Source: Gordius sp. MW1
Taxonomy: Eukaryota; Nematomorpha; Gordioida; Gordea; Gordiidae
Reading direction: 5' to 3'
DNA: 64,000 nt
Assembly (NCBI GenBank): GCA_964036665.1
Contig: OZ038526.1
Location: forward strand, 19,654,001 to 19,718,000
Shown in pieces: positions 11,905-24,700 of this stretch (position 1 is its first letter; every line of letters starts with the position of its first letter). The notes beneath the pieces were generated by a model that saw only the letters and a program-made list of their open reading frames with translations, ran no database searches and was not told the DNA's origin. A program made the position numbers and the translations under genes.

Positions 11905-13311
11905 AGTGATGCAGAAAAACCGAGAAAAATCTCGGTCTCGTCTCGGAGACGAGAATGTGAAAAATGGAGTCGAGATCGAGACGAGAATTTTGATGTCGAG
12001 ACGAGACGATACGAGATTTTTTCGACGAGATCTCGACTTTTTATTGATCGAATAAATTACTGTATATTTTAATTGGCATGATTTACATTTTAGGTATTAA
12101 GTGTAAATCAATATGTATGGAATATATTTGATATTAAAAAAATTTGAAGTGTAATAAATATTATATATTTTTGTAAGCAAATTTAAATTTAGCATTCATT
12201 TACTTACTTATGGTTGACTCCTCAGTGTATAAGATTTTAAAAGTACAATAAAGTAATGAGTTTTCTAGAAGTTGTTATGCTTCAACTATAGTATGCCTCC
12301 CAAATTTCTGAACCTTAATAAGACATTATGTGAATACATAGTTTTGTCATATTCATTACTTTTCACATTATAAGCTGGGTTGACAGGTGCATTCAAATTT
12401 ACTATAATTTCTATAATTGTGCAAAATAAAATAAATACACGAACCTATATTGTACCAGATATTACTATTTAATGGCATCGTTAGTTAGATTGAAAGGTAA
12501 TTATTTAGAATACAAATTTGATTATAATGATTTTTGTCATAAAATTTAATACGTGCACTTTAATTTACAGTTTAAAACCATATGTCCTTGATCCTTTATT
12601 AATTCTGCTTTAATTGTTGGTTTTACTACGTTTTCATATGTGTTACTAATTATCAATTCCGTAAATAATAATATTAATATTGAAAGTCACTTGCATTTGT
12701 GGTTTATAACGTTATAGTCCACATGCAATAAATTCCATGGGCTATAATTGATGATGGTAATATCAATGGACTTAAACGTTTGGCTTAAATATGTTAAGGT
12801 CGACTTTAAAGCTTCAGAGTTAATGAAAGATTGCAATTTGCTCAATTATGCAAATAAGTCAACTATAAGGGAACTTATAATTTTCTAAGTCTATTTATAG
12901 CTGACTAACACAGTGAATTTGATACAAATGTTATAAATTTAATTTTCTATACTTTAAATTTATTTATAGTTTTTTTAGTCTACACTTCATGAAATATGTT
13001 ATTTTTATGAATTAATTCATATTATGTCGTGTCCCGCTAAGTTTTTAAAAAGTTTGTGTATTAAAGTTTTTCAAAAAATATAAAAGTTTGCCATTTGGAT
13101 TTTTAAACACTTATTTAATATTTTTAATAAAACAGGAAAAAATTTTATTCCGTATATTATTTTTAAAAAAGTCGAGACGAGACGAGAATTCTCGTCGAGA
13201 CGAGACGAGACCGAGATTTTTCTAGACCGAGACGAGATCGAGATTTTCATAATCGCTCCTGAGACGAGACGAGATTTTGTTTTCGAGACCGAGACGAGAT
13301 CGAAACATTAT
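11905..13311. mobile_element. hAT-type element family D (1.4 kb), TSD GGATTTCT
   Basis: GGATTTCT occurs at 11897-11904 and 13312-13319 with the following A also shared. The left ~120 bp and right ~150 bp are dense (GAGACGAGACGAGA) repeats in opposite senses; the core is AT-rich and non-coding. The outermost bases (AGTGATGCAG left; ATAATGTTTC as the reverse complement of the right end) match only weakly, so the termini are less certain than in families A and B. A third, partial GAGACGAGA block is at 33950-34035. Confidence 0.65.
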
Positions 13312-14105
13312 GGATTTCTAATCGAATCGAATATTTTTGATATTCGATTCGGATTCAAACCTTTTTTCAAAAAAATATTCGATTCGAGATTCGTCGAATA
13401 TTAAAATGAAGATTCGAATTCGATTCGAAAAAAATTTAAGGATTCGAAATCGATTCGAATATATATTAAGTTTTTTTAAATATTAAAAAGCGCAATAAAT
13501 AGGCTACGATGATTTTTAATTTGCATATACAATTAAAAAATTTATTTGAAAAATACTTAAAAAAAATGCACACACAGATAATAAAAATATTAAAGGCGAA
13601 CAAAAAATGGAGATACCAATAACCGTTTCTAGCCAACTTTTAAGGCAAATTATCTTCATAACACTTTCTTAAACGATTGCTTGTGTTTAGTCAATAAATT
13701 GGTTCCGGTTGAAAATATTATTTAGCACGGGGTAGATGATCAAGGTATAGAGAGAAGCCAATTTTTAAATAGCTGGAAAACAACGTTGATTCGATTTCAA
13801 CCATTGTACAAGCTCAACATTGAATACCACACGTGGTTTGTTCAAAAATGTCTCCAATAGAGACTTCGCGTTCATGCTGCTCTTAATAGACGATCTAGTG
13901 TTGATACCTCGCTAGTTGTACAAAATCGGGCTAAATTCCTATAGCAGTTTTTAAGTCATCTCTAATTTCTCGATAGGATGTGCCATGTACTGGTGAAAAC
14001 ACTCAAATTATGAGCCTTGGATCGACGACACTCGCTAATAAGACTATCTTATTAAATGCCATATATATTCAATTTTCTGTTTAGCTGTTTTGGTAGCATG
14101 ATCTT

Positions 14106-15300
14106 CAGGGTTTCTTTCAGAAAAAATGCTCGGGTATTTTCAACTTCCGGGGGGGGGGTAAAAATTTTTTTAATTGCTAAACCATTTTGTATAATATTTA
14201 CTGATTTTTAATGGTGATATAAGTGATATATAAATAGATATATACACGCATAATCATTAAATAAATACATGTAATATTTTGACGGGCAAGTGTTCTTTTA
14301 AGAAAGTATGTTGTAGAGAGAACAGACCGCGCATAAAGCCCCACCTAAGGCTTTCAAAAATTAGCCATTTGTATTTAGATGTCCATGAAATCATAAATTT
14401 ATATGATGGTTTAAGTTTTAAATTTTGCCCATGTTTTTCACTTTCAGAGACTGAGCAATTAGTAGAGCTGCTAATACACTCATCTTTATCAATATACATT
14501 AATAAAATAAAAAAAATTTGCATAATTTTAATTACCAGCATTTTTATCTTAAGAAAAAAGAGAGACACTCCAGCAGAATTACAATTTTCATCTTGACCTA
14601 AAACATGATAATATATATAATACTTCTATATTAAAACCAAAATCTTTCTTGTCTCTTTTAAAATTCATGTGAATTTCACTGCTGGAAGCAGAATAATATC
14701 TGCCTTTAACTTATACATATTTAAAATATCTAATGCTTAAAAATAATTACCATAATTTCATAGTAAGGGATAAAACAAGTGTTTTTTTAATTCAGTCCCA
14801 TCTTTACCTGTTACAAACAAACATATTCATGTCTTATTTTATATAAACACAAATACCCATACATAATTAAAATTATTCCAAATTAAATCATACTTACCAT
14901 CCTTTTTATTAGGCTTTTCCTTTTTACTAAAGTAGTGTAAAAGAGTACTTTTATATTTACCAGACATCTGCAATTCAAAACAAGCATATTATATAAATAA
15001 AAAACAAACAATAGAATCTATTATTAATAATAATTCTTTTTAAGTTTATAAGTAAGATAGTGATTTAATAATTCTAAAAGCATTTATTTATGTTTATTTA
15101 CCTATTAATATTTTTTAATTAAAGATAATTTGTAACTTTCAAGATTGTAAATTAGGGTTCACAGATGTTAAAAAATGATGTCTTTGAATGATTTCCACCT
15201 GATTTGTAAAAAAAATTTAATTTCGCCAATTTCATATTTTTTTATTGACAAATTAAAATAATACCCCCCCCCCCCGGGCTCCCCCCTGAAAGGAACCCTG
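14106..15300 (-). mobile_element. Internally deleted hAT element F (1195 bp), TSD ATGATCTT
   Basis: Exact 8-bp repeats ATGATCTT at 14098-14105 and 15301-15308 flank 15-bp ends CAGGGTT(T/C)CTTTCAG that match at 14 of 15 positions. Long G and C homopolymers sit just inside each end. The body carries minus-strand 5' transposase exons, so it looks like a deletion derivative of a coding element. It lies within element E. Confidence 0.85.
14257..14970 (-). pseudogene. 5' part of a hAT transposase gene (PIP-like box and TTF/W-zinc-finger region)
   Basis: Exon-like segment 14900-14970 starts at an ATG and reads MSGKYKSTLLHYFSKKEK, ending at the donor G|GTAAGT. The xSTLLxYF motif resembles the PCNA-box-like N-terminus common in ZMYM/TTF-type hAT proteins. 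Downstream, within 14257-14490, the frame reads SYKFMISWTSKYKWLIF and then GFMRGLFS. This resembles the TTF zinc finger (W...YxWLxx...FCxLC), with the zinc Cys positions replaced by Arg and Phe. The catalytic domain is absent. The intron end between the two pieces is not obvious. This is therefore a decayed N-terminal remnant, not a working transposase. Confidence 0.5.
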
Positions 15301-15708
15301 ATGATCTTCTATGTCTGGTTGATAATATACCGGTTATACCAAGTTCATTGTGAGATAACCCCCCCCCCCTCGATATTAATTTAATTGCATAGTAAAAGGG
15401 AAAAAGTATCAATTTAACCTTTTCAATTTGTTCCCATTCAATGTTGGCTAGTGATTCCTCCTAAGAGGAATTTAAAGGCCAAATTCAATGCCTGCCTTAC
15501 TAAATAGCCTTTTCTATCATTATACTGTTCCATCTGACTATCCTGTCAAGTTTTGCCTTTATGTAATTAATTGGTGGGTCAAATTCTTTACATATAGCTT
15601 TTAATCGTGAAATATTTTTGGGCTGTCTTGCAATATTTTGATCAACTTAATTTAATTAAATTGTGATCCACGTTCTCCCTAACTTATGTAAGTTTAAAAA
15701 TTTTTTAA

Positions 15709-17220
15709 CCCTCGAGAGCATTCCTGAAAATCCCGAACGCGAGAGCATTCGTGGGGTATATTTGACCCCATTTTTTAACTTCTTATAACTATCGAACTAA
15801 ATTGAAATTATCTGAGAATTTAAATATATGTTTGTAAAAGACTCTTAATTGATGGTATAAATTTTGATAAATGATTAAACAATATTAGAAAAATTGTTAA
15901 CATTTTTCTGAAGTCCTATTTTTTTTAATTTTAATGCCTCGCCTCATTGTACCTCTTAACATCATATACCAAGAAATGAATCAAAATTAAAATGATTTTT
16001 GATTAAAAGAAAGTCGGAAAGGCATAAAAAATACAATTGCACAAACATATGATGATATAAAAAAAATACAAACATTTAAGAAGTAGTTAAATTTTCCATA
16101 TACAATTTTCACAATACTTTCATGTGGCTTGAGCAAACAAATTTGGAGCAATTTTTACAAGTTAGTTTGGTTTTTTTATCTTGGTTTCTTGTACAAAAGG
16201 TACATCTCTTTTTAAGTTTTTGGGAGGAGATTCATCCCTTATGTTGAGGATTTTTTTGATAGACTCCTTGATATCCCTAGGCATACGCAAATTATTTTTA
16301 AGTCTACGTTCCAAGTATGGTTTGGTTAACTTGTACTTTTTTGGTATATAAGATATCATTGTTAAGATTTCTTGAAAAACAAATGTGCTTGACAATACAG
16401 GTTTATTTTTTATTTGACAAAAATCATGAGGAATTTGTCTTTTGTTTTTCTTCAAGGTGCCAACTGAAGTTAGTGAGTAGTTTAGCAATAAATGTTTTGT
16501 CAGTTCAAAACTGGTGAACCAATTATCCATAGTTACATTTCTATTGTTTGGGAAATTGGCTTGATTAGTCTGGAAACTACATCAAAGGGCTTATTGCTAA
16601 GTTTATACGGCCCTTCTGGCTGAACTCCTGTGTACATTTCTAGATTTTTTACATAAAAAGTTTTAGCATCCACCAAAAAATATATTTTTAAGCCATATTT
16701 GGATGGCTTATTTGGCATATATTGTTTAAATGGACATTTGCCACAAAAGCAGGGAGCATTTCATTAACAGTGACATATTGACTAGGGGAGTATGTAGCCT
16801 GTAAATTTATATTGAATAAATCGAATATACGCCATATATGTGTGGCCTTGTATCACTCAAATCAATCTCTTCACTCTCTGTGTCATGTTCACTTGTTAAA
16901 ACAATATCTTCCTCACTTGAACTTACATTATCATGTATAGTGATATCAAAATAATTAATTTAATTATATATATATATAAGTCAAAATTTCCTCAAAATAT
17001 ATTTCAAAAAAAAATTACGTGAGAGCATTCGTGGGGTACACAAGACCCCTGTGGCCAAAAAGATGCTATATTTTAAAAAGTAGTGGGCCAAAAGTTGTAA
17101 ATTTTTCCTCAAACTTAGTTCCTGGTAAAATATTAGGCTACTGAAAAGGCTAGATCGATTTGCTTTTAAACGCGTTTTATATTTAAGTTTATAACTATCG
17201 TGGGGTCCCACTCCCGAGGG
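15709..17220 (-). mobile_element. piggyBac element PB1 (1512 bp) flanked by TTAA
   Basis: TTAA lies at 15705-15708 and 17221-17224. The ends are CCCTCGAGAG and (reverse complement) CCCTCGGGAG. Subterminal blocks with GAGAGCATTCGTGGGGTA occur near both ends (~15740 and ~17020) in the same orientation. A transposase remnant is on the minus strand. The length is well below a full piggyBac, so an internal deletion is likely. Confidence 0.9.
16109..16935 (-). pseudogene. piggyBac transposase, deleted and frameshifted
   Basis: Read on the minus strand, the order is: an acidic N-terminus (SSSEEDIVL near 16920); a TVNEMLPAF segment near 16770; NKPSKYGLKIYFLVDAKTFY (about 16660-16715); DNWFTSFELTKHLLL near 16520, the canonical piggyBac DNWFTS motif; VGTLKKNKRQIP; the C-terminal KPYLERRL and MPRDIKESIKK segments; and a Cys-rich tail TCKNCSKFVCSSH ending at a stop at 16109. 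The tail lies in a different frame from the body, a stop and frame break occur near 16530, and the catalytic region between the acidic and DNW blocks is shortened. The element is non-autonomous now. Confidence 0.8.
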
Positions 17221-17819
17221 TTAATCAAACTTTATTAAATTGTAGCAGGAAAAATAACTAAAATGTAGTAAGATAAAAACAGCTGAGTATATGGTCTCGT
17301 CTATTTAAATTAAAAAAAAATAAAATTCGATTTTTCAAAGATTCGATTCGGATTTTCTAATCTTAGCAACGTAAATATTCCACTACTTACACATATGGAT
17401 TCGAAATAATCGAATCTCGAATATTTTCCAGGGGCGTATTTGCAACACTTTAAATAAGAAATCTAAATTCAATCTAAGTAAGGATCCTAATTTTTTAGGT
17501 CAATGTTTTTGAAGTTATTTATAATTACCTTGGTCACAAGTTAATATTGTAATATATTTTGATGTTTGCTTTATAAATATTTTTAAACTAAAGTCTTAAT
17601 AAACAAAAAAGGCTCGGACTAACCATGGAAGGGCCTGGCCTAGGAATACAAAAGGCCTATAAAAGCCCATTACATAACCATTTAAAATATAAAAAGGTGT
17701 ATTTTTATAATGTTTAATTAATTTATAATTGTTTGATGTAAATTGAGTTACAAATTAAATCACATTTTCCTCTTTATTCATCAATTTCTCAACGCGCATT
17801 TCAAATTTATAAGTGTTAA

Positions 17820-18350
17820 CCCTCAAGAGTTTTTATGAAAATCTCAATCCTGGGCAGACTTATGGGGTATATCAAACCCCATTCCTGATCATAATTTTAA
17901 TACCATTATAGAAACACTTCCCAAATCTTAAATATAAGTTTATTAAACACACTTATAGGTTCTTGGAAAAAATAATTAGATTATAAATAGCATTTTAAAA
18001 ATTATATGCACTAAATGCAAAAAATATTTATAAAAATTTAGATGCTATGTTTTATTTTTGTCAAGGACACCATACAGCTAATAAAAAATAAAAATTTATA
18101 AGGCAAATGTTTTTTTATTAAAAAAATAAAAAAAGCTTGCATTTACAATAAAATAATTATAAAGAAAAAATAGACGTATTTAAAAAATGGTCATTTTTAG
18201 CTTGTTATTAACTTTAAAGAACCCTCTGGCTGAAAGACTGCATATTTTAAGTTGTATGTATAAAAGCTTTTACAACCACGAGATAACAAATTTTGAGACC
18301 ATATTTGTTATGCTTGTTTGAAATATATTGCCTATAAGTCTGATAGAAGC
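17820..18350 (-). mobile_element. piggyBac relic PB2 (second, older copy)
   Basis: TTAA at 17816-17819 is followed by CCCTCAAGAG and a subterminal block matching that of PB1 (GTATATCAAACCCC versus GTATATTTGACCCC). At 18200-18345 the minus strand reads FQPEGSLKL preceded by KAFYTYNLK, homologous to the PEGPYKL region of PB1, with stops. No right end could be located, so the element is truncated or too diverged. Confidence 0.6.
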
Positions 18351-18716
18351 AATCAACAGCTAATTAAAAAAATTACTAAAAATAGCTCAAAAAAGGTAAA
18401 AACATTCCCGTCCAAAAATGCAGGTAAATTTAATTTAAATTTTTCAAAAATATTAACAAACATTTCGTGCGTAATAATATAAAAAGTACAGCAAATATTG
18501 AGTCGGCTAACAAATATATTACATCTTAGATATTGTATATGTGGTGTATAGAAGTGAGTGGAAAAGAAAGGAGTAATTCTAATAGGGAACGGCATCGGAT
18601 ACATTGGTGCATACTTTTCTGCACTAATACCAAGTAATCACAAAAAAACATACGCGCTCAATATCAAAACACACTGGTCTCGCGATTTCGTTATTTAAGG
18701 CGAACGTTTGTAATGC

Positions 18717-21700
18717 TCATTTTCGTGCCGAGTTTCTCAAATTTTTTTCGATTTCGAATCTCAAATTATCTGTCTTAGATAGAAAATCCATTCGATCTAG
18801 ATAACCACCTTTGCCCCTATTGTGAATATCCATATCGGTAACACCATTTTTAGTCGTTGTATTTCCGTATTCTTCGACCTTAAATTGTTCCCAACTGTCT
18901 TTAGTCATGTCCAAGGTGGTAGCCTGAATGATAAAACAATGAAGGTAAGAGTGAATTTTTGGTAAACGACAATTTCAGCCTTAATATGCAGAAAGCAAAC
19001 CTTTTATAAACATTAATGCGATGGTATATCAGGCCGACAAATCTGACCTAAAAGCATTTTAAACAGGATTTATTAAAAATGGATAGGTAGTTTGCTTTGA
19101 AGAACAATTTGGCCGGCCATGTTCAAATAAAAAATTTTCAAATGATATAGCCAAAATTTCCCTTATTCAATAAATTACTGACTCGTTTAGTTAAGGTTGC
19201 TTAAATTTTGCTATAAAAATTTATGGAAAGAGCAAGGCTGTCAACTAGATATCTGGGTGACTTAACGAAACATACGGTATCTCATATTATAAAAGCATTG
19301 TTATGTAAAATTCAGGCTGTCGGTCAAAGCTTGAGATCAAATCTGATGCAACAAATCGATCCGACGTAAATTTACAAACATATTTTAGAAATTTAATGAA
19401 AGATCATTCGGTTTTATGATTTATAATTAATGAGACCGGATCTAAGAAGGGACTTTTAAAACAATGATTAAAACACTTAAAAGAGCATTATATGCAAAAT
19501 CAACTTTCAAAAACTGAACTAAACATCGAAATGCCGGTAATAATAATCAATTAAAAATAATTTAAAGCTGAAAACGAGGGGTCCGGCCCCCGTCGCATTT
19601 GATGTAAGTTCACACCTTAGTTTTTTTTCGTAACGATGCTAAGGATTTGAATTCGGTGAGTACGCGGGGAGAGTTGTTGGTTAGGCCGTTAAAATTAGCT
19701 TCGGGGTTCGGCCTTTTTTGCGGAGGGTGTAAGGCATTGGCTGGATTAGTTTTACCTTCGGACGATGTAGCTTTTTCAACGGGACTACTTTCGTCAACGG
19801 TAGGCGATAGCGAAGTGGAAGCCTTTCTTCTTATGATGGATGGTTAAAAAAAATGATTACAACTACAAGGACCCACGATTAAGGTTAAAATAGTGATTAC
19901 GTTGGTAAAACTTAGAACGAACCATCTTGGTTATTTTAACAAGTAAAGCCTACACATGTTTGCAATCATATTTTTGTCGTTATTCTAGTAGTAATAATTT
20001 TATAACAATTATTTGAGCCCCAATCGTCACCGGAGTGATGATGAGGCTTTATGAATAAAGACTTTTATTAATTGCTCTGCAATTTGTGAACTCGCTTTTA
20101 ATTGTCCGTCCTGTCCTGTCCAAATTGTAATTTTTTAATATTGTTACCTGTCGTATCCACGGGACCCTAAATACTCAGCCCCGCCCCTAGTTGCCCCTGC
20201 CTTATTAGTCCCTTTCTGGTTAGTGTTCTACGTATCGAGTTTTTGTTCTACCTATAGCTGACGCTCCGCCCAAATAATTTATTATAGGTGTTTTTAAGGT
20301 TTGGAATGTTCTCGTTGGGGTTGATCGTTAAGATTAATGGGTTTATCTAAGGTTTGGGGTGTTCTAGTATTAAACATTAAGATTAATAAGCTAGAAATTA
20401 AGTTTGGATAAGTTTGAAATGAGGCCGCGGTTGGTTTAATAGCTATTCCTTTTTAGGATAGGTAAGGATAATAGAAAATTAGAGCGATAACCGCATGAGG
20501 TTAAGGAACCCGGGGGAAAGATAAAAATCCCGCAAAAAAGATTATATTCCTATATACTTTACTTTTATTGTCCCCAAAAGCTACCTCACCTTCCCCGATT
20601 TATGGTTAGATTGTCCCTACTCTTCCCCAACTAATTCTATTTCTTCCATTTCTCAACTGTTTAATTTTCCATTACTATTATTCGTGGCCTTACGAACCCC
20701 TACAAAACTCTCGTCCCTTCGAAAACCCTTACGACAATCATTATATATTTTTCCACGCTATTTTTCCCACGCCGTCTTAATAATCTGATAACCCCGAAAC
20801 CTTTTCCCATTGAGTTGTACCACAAACACTATAACCTTCCAAACCGCTACGAACGGACAATATCAGAAACACTGCCCCCCGCCAAAATAATTCGTGACAC
20901 ATATTTAATCACGTGAATAAAATTCTTGACTGTGCTTATTGTCAACCGAACCATAAACGCATGTGAAATTAATATTTCAGGCAAACTCAATCATAAGAAT
21001 CCCTTACCATAGACCCGATCATTTACAACTAAAGACCCGAACTAACAGCTAAAACCCTCCGGACATATAGCCCAAACCAAAAAGATAATAATTGGCCCAC
21101 GACTCCTTACTCCTTCCTTTCTCCTCAAAATTTAACATTACCCTACAGTCTAATAACACAGGTCTACAAAAAAAATCACCGGGAAAAGTTCAACATATTC
21201 TGATAGTTATTTGTGATGAACACAAATATGTTTTTCGTTTTTTCCTATACGTCAATTTTTTGAAATAGAATCAACAGCACTCTTTGAGCCTCCCTCCCTC
21301 TCTATCAATTGGGTTCTATGCTTATATAACGCTATACCCTTAGTGCATGGCATGTGAGTGATTGATGATGTGTAGTGGGTGTAGAATAGTGGCGTAATAC
21401 GAGCTATTACTACTACTACGCCTCTCACCCTCTCTCTACTATCAATTGTAGATACCAGAGGTCAGAATTGTTAGGAATTTTCTGCCCGAACCCGGCCCGG
21501 TTCAATTCTCTAACCTCATTGCCCGCCCGAGCCCACCCGAACCCTTCTGGTGTCCGCCCGAGGCCGCCCGAAACATTAATGCTGCCCGAAATGCCCGGCC
21601 CGAAATATTAAATTTGCCTGTTAGGCCCGAAATTTTGCGACCTAAAATTCTTTTAATATTTAAAAGTCGAATGATTTTTTCAAATGAAACTTTTGTACTT

Positions 21701-24700
21701 TAATTTTAATCCTAATTGGTCAAAAAAACGTAGTATTTGGTCTTTCTAAAATATTTGAGCTTAGCGATAGCGATGAGTGATAAGGGAATAATAAAGGCGA
21801 ATTTTTGTTAAAAAATTAAATGATATTAGAATGAAATTTAACACTTTCAGGCGTTGTATCAATTTGGGCGTGACGATTTTGTACTAGTATAGACGGCACA
21901 TGCGAATTACGAACAATGAAAGGGCTGCATAAATATAAATATTTTAATCCTTTCCATAACCTAGCTAGGGACTTAATGGAAATAAAGGGGTTCTGGCAAA
22001 AAATTGTAAAAATAACTTGGGGACGGATGGCGATTTTTTAGCATTTTCATATGCAATTTAATGAAAAGTAACAAAAAAATACACTATCTAAAAACTCATT
22101 AAGCCCGAATTGCCCGAATCCTATCTTCTTCGTGCCCGCCCGAGCCCGCCCGAAAATAAAAATTTAGGACAGTTGCCCGGCCCGACCCGGCCCACGGGCC
22201 GGGCCTGTTCGGGCAGCGGGCCGGGCAATCTGATCTCTGGTAGATACTCTACAGTCTACACCCACCACACGTTATCAATCACTCACATGCCATGCACTAA
22301 GGGTATAGTGTTATATAAGCATATAACCCAAGTTGACAGAGAGGGAGGGAGGCTCAAAGAGTGCTTCGATTTCGCATAGGGACTAATTGCATTTTTGATA
22401 TATATGAAAAAGTAATAAAAATAAGGGAAAAATCATTTTTTAATGTTTTACCCTAAGTTGGTTCTACCACTTAGAGGTAAAATTTTTTTAAGCTATTCAA
22501 TTTCGCCCTATAGAGCGTCAAAAAGGGCCAAAAACGGTCATTTTCGCAAAATATTTCAAAAACTTGAAATAGGAAAAAAACGAAAAACATTTGTGTTCAC
22601 CACGAATAACTTTATCAGAATATGCTGACCGTTTCCCGGTTGATTACACAAGACCATTTTTTGTTGACTAGTGTAATATGATAGACCCCACATTCCAAAC
22701 CAGCTCACCTCCGAGACTTACTTAATTAACAGGTCAAACTTCAACACGACGATCATGGGTTCAAGCCTGACTCTAAATTAAGTTGATAGACAAAACTAGG
22801 AAGAATTATACTCGGTTAAGAGCAATAGGTATAAGCAAAAATGCAATTTTGCGTTAGAAACGCTAAAAAATTTTGTCCTGGAAAAAAATAACAACATTAT
22901 TAAAAACAATTAAGAAGTCTATCTATAGTCTAAATAAAACAATCTTATCTTAGCTAACTTTTTCACTTTAACAAAAAGTTCAAGGATGGTATCAAAATAT
23001 CACATTAGTGTTATAGCAAATACTTGTATTAAGGTACACCTTGTAATATTTAATATTTTCTTACTGCAAAAAATGAAATATCAAATATTAAGCGATCTGA
23101 TCAAAAAATTTGAAAATAGGTTTTATAGACATTAAGATTTAATATTTAAAGGCATAAGAAAAAAGCATTTTTTTGGGTTGTGTTAGAGCCCTGCAAAGTC
23201 ACTTTTTTCAACCCGAACCCGACCCAAAAGCATTTAAATTTTTACAACCCAACCCCGACCCGTCCATAATGCATTTTAAATTTTTCAACCCGAACCCGAC
23301 CCGACCCGAAAGCTTCTTAAAATTTTCAACCCGAATCCAACCCGACCCGAAAGCTTTTTAAGCCAAACCCGACCCGACCCGAAAGTAAAAAAAGTTAATA
23401 TTGTAAAATTGATTTTAATGGATTTAAATGGCAACAAAATATTATCTCCCAAAATGGACAAAAAGTTTTATGTCTATCATTTCCGGGTTACATGCTAAAA
23501 AAGATAGGTTTTATATATAAAATCAATTTAGTCTCTAATTAAAATTGCCTATATATAGTCCTTATTAGAGTATACTAAGTTAATTGCGGCACTCCTAAAT
23601 GTGGTTATTATTATCTTCTTCAAAATATTAACAAACCCGCAATTTTTTCACATATAAAATGGTTATATTCTAATTAAAATGAGTTTGTCTGTATTATTAG
23701 GCAATTTTGATTTTAAGGCCAATAACGGTTGTGGCAATATTGTGCGAAAATGAAAGGAGAAAATTTGATTATTATTTCAAAAACTCTTATTTTTTAAATC
23801 ATGCTTGTAAAGTATTATAAATTAAATTTAATCTAGTGTATAAGTTAGGCGATAAAACAAGTTGAGACATTAATATTTAAAAAAGAAAACTGGGAATTAA
23901 GAAAATCATAAGTTTTGTGATATCAATTACATGTTCATTATAATTTAGCATCCACCAAGATATTTTACTTTTCTGAGTTTAAAAATGAGCAATTCCAAAA
24001 TTCAGATATAACTTAAAAGAAATTAATTTAAATGAATGTATGAGATAAATTAATCATACATTTCGATATTAATTATAAAATATTATATAAAATAGCATTA
24101 ATTTAAAAGATATGTCTATTATTCAATATAAAATTTAACGTTCAACCCGACTTGGACCCGACCCGAGTTTAAAATTTTTCAACCCGAACCCAAGGGTTTT
24201 TTTAAAATTTTCAACCCACACCCGCGAAAGCATTTTAAAATTTTCAACCCTAACCCCACCCTCCATCCGCCACAGGGCTCTAGGTTGAGTACCCTACATA
24301 GTACATTGATATTTATTGTTATTGCTTATTTGAAACAAAGCTGTACTAAAAATAATAGATATCAATGTTTAATAATCTAAATAAAATGCTTAAATGAATT
24401 GATATAAAAATTAGGAAAAAACAATAAAATAAGTGTGCAAACTTGGTATTTGGATCTTGGTTTGAGATCCAATTAATGTCCCCATTTGATACAGGTTTGG
24501 TGGTATGAAGCTGATTTATTGAATTGCTGTTTATCTATAAATAATATTTAAAATAACTTTTAACTAGAAAATTTATTTTTTAAATTAATAATTTTGATTT
24601 TAAAAAGTCACACAATTTACTTGCTTTGAAGAGGTTAAAGAATTTACACTTTTCAGAAAGTCATCCCATACATTTTGAGTTGCAACTGCTTTAGCCTCAA

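Larger units (their letters stand above)
13615..15655 (-). pseudogene. hAT transposase remnants of element E (C-terminal dimerisation region)
   Basis: Minus-strand segment 15420-15655 reads LDRIVRWNSIMIEKA, the TRWNST-type motif of hAT catalytic domains. Further on it reads SLANIEWEQIEKV, matching the family's W-E-x-L segment. After the intervening element F, segment 13615-13910 reads FLNKPRVVFNVELVQWLKSN and then KLASLYLDHLPRAK, the hAT C-terminal dimerisation (WW...FPxLxxLAxxYL) pattern. Both are crossed by stops and frameshifts, so this copy is dead. The upstream part of the catalytic domain was not found. The family call is from motif recognition. Confidence 0.6.
13320..17445 (-). mobile_element. 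hAT element family E, composite, split by elements F and PB1
   Basis: The ends carry (ATTCGATTCGAAT)-type repeats at 13320-13470 and 17320-17430. Between them, minus-strand hAT transposase remnants are separated by element F (14106-15300) and piggyBac PB1 (15709-17220), which landed inside. The left end abuts the target duplication of family D. I found no exact target duplication for E itself. Confidence 0.55.

Noticed and set aside
11800-12072. 90-residue open frame on the plus strand
   Set aside because: The second half translates the GAGACGAGA repeats of element D.
15260-15370. Long C-runs as a regulatory G-quadruplex region
   Set aside because: Homopolymer runs recur just inside hAT-type ends (9195, 14150, 15264, 58355, 60168) and are better explained as element structure.
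19647-19847. 66-residue plus-strand frame
   Set aside because: It is antisense to CFDP1 exon 4, which splices in phase into the BCNT-C exon.
23173-23361. Pro-rich open frame (PNPDP-type repeats)
   Set aside because: It only translates the CCCGAACCCGACCC subterminal repeats of MITE family C.
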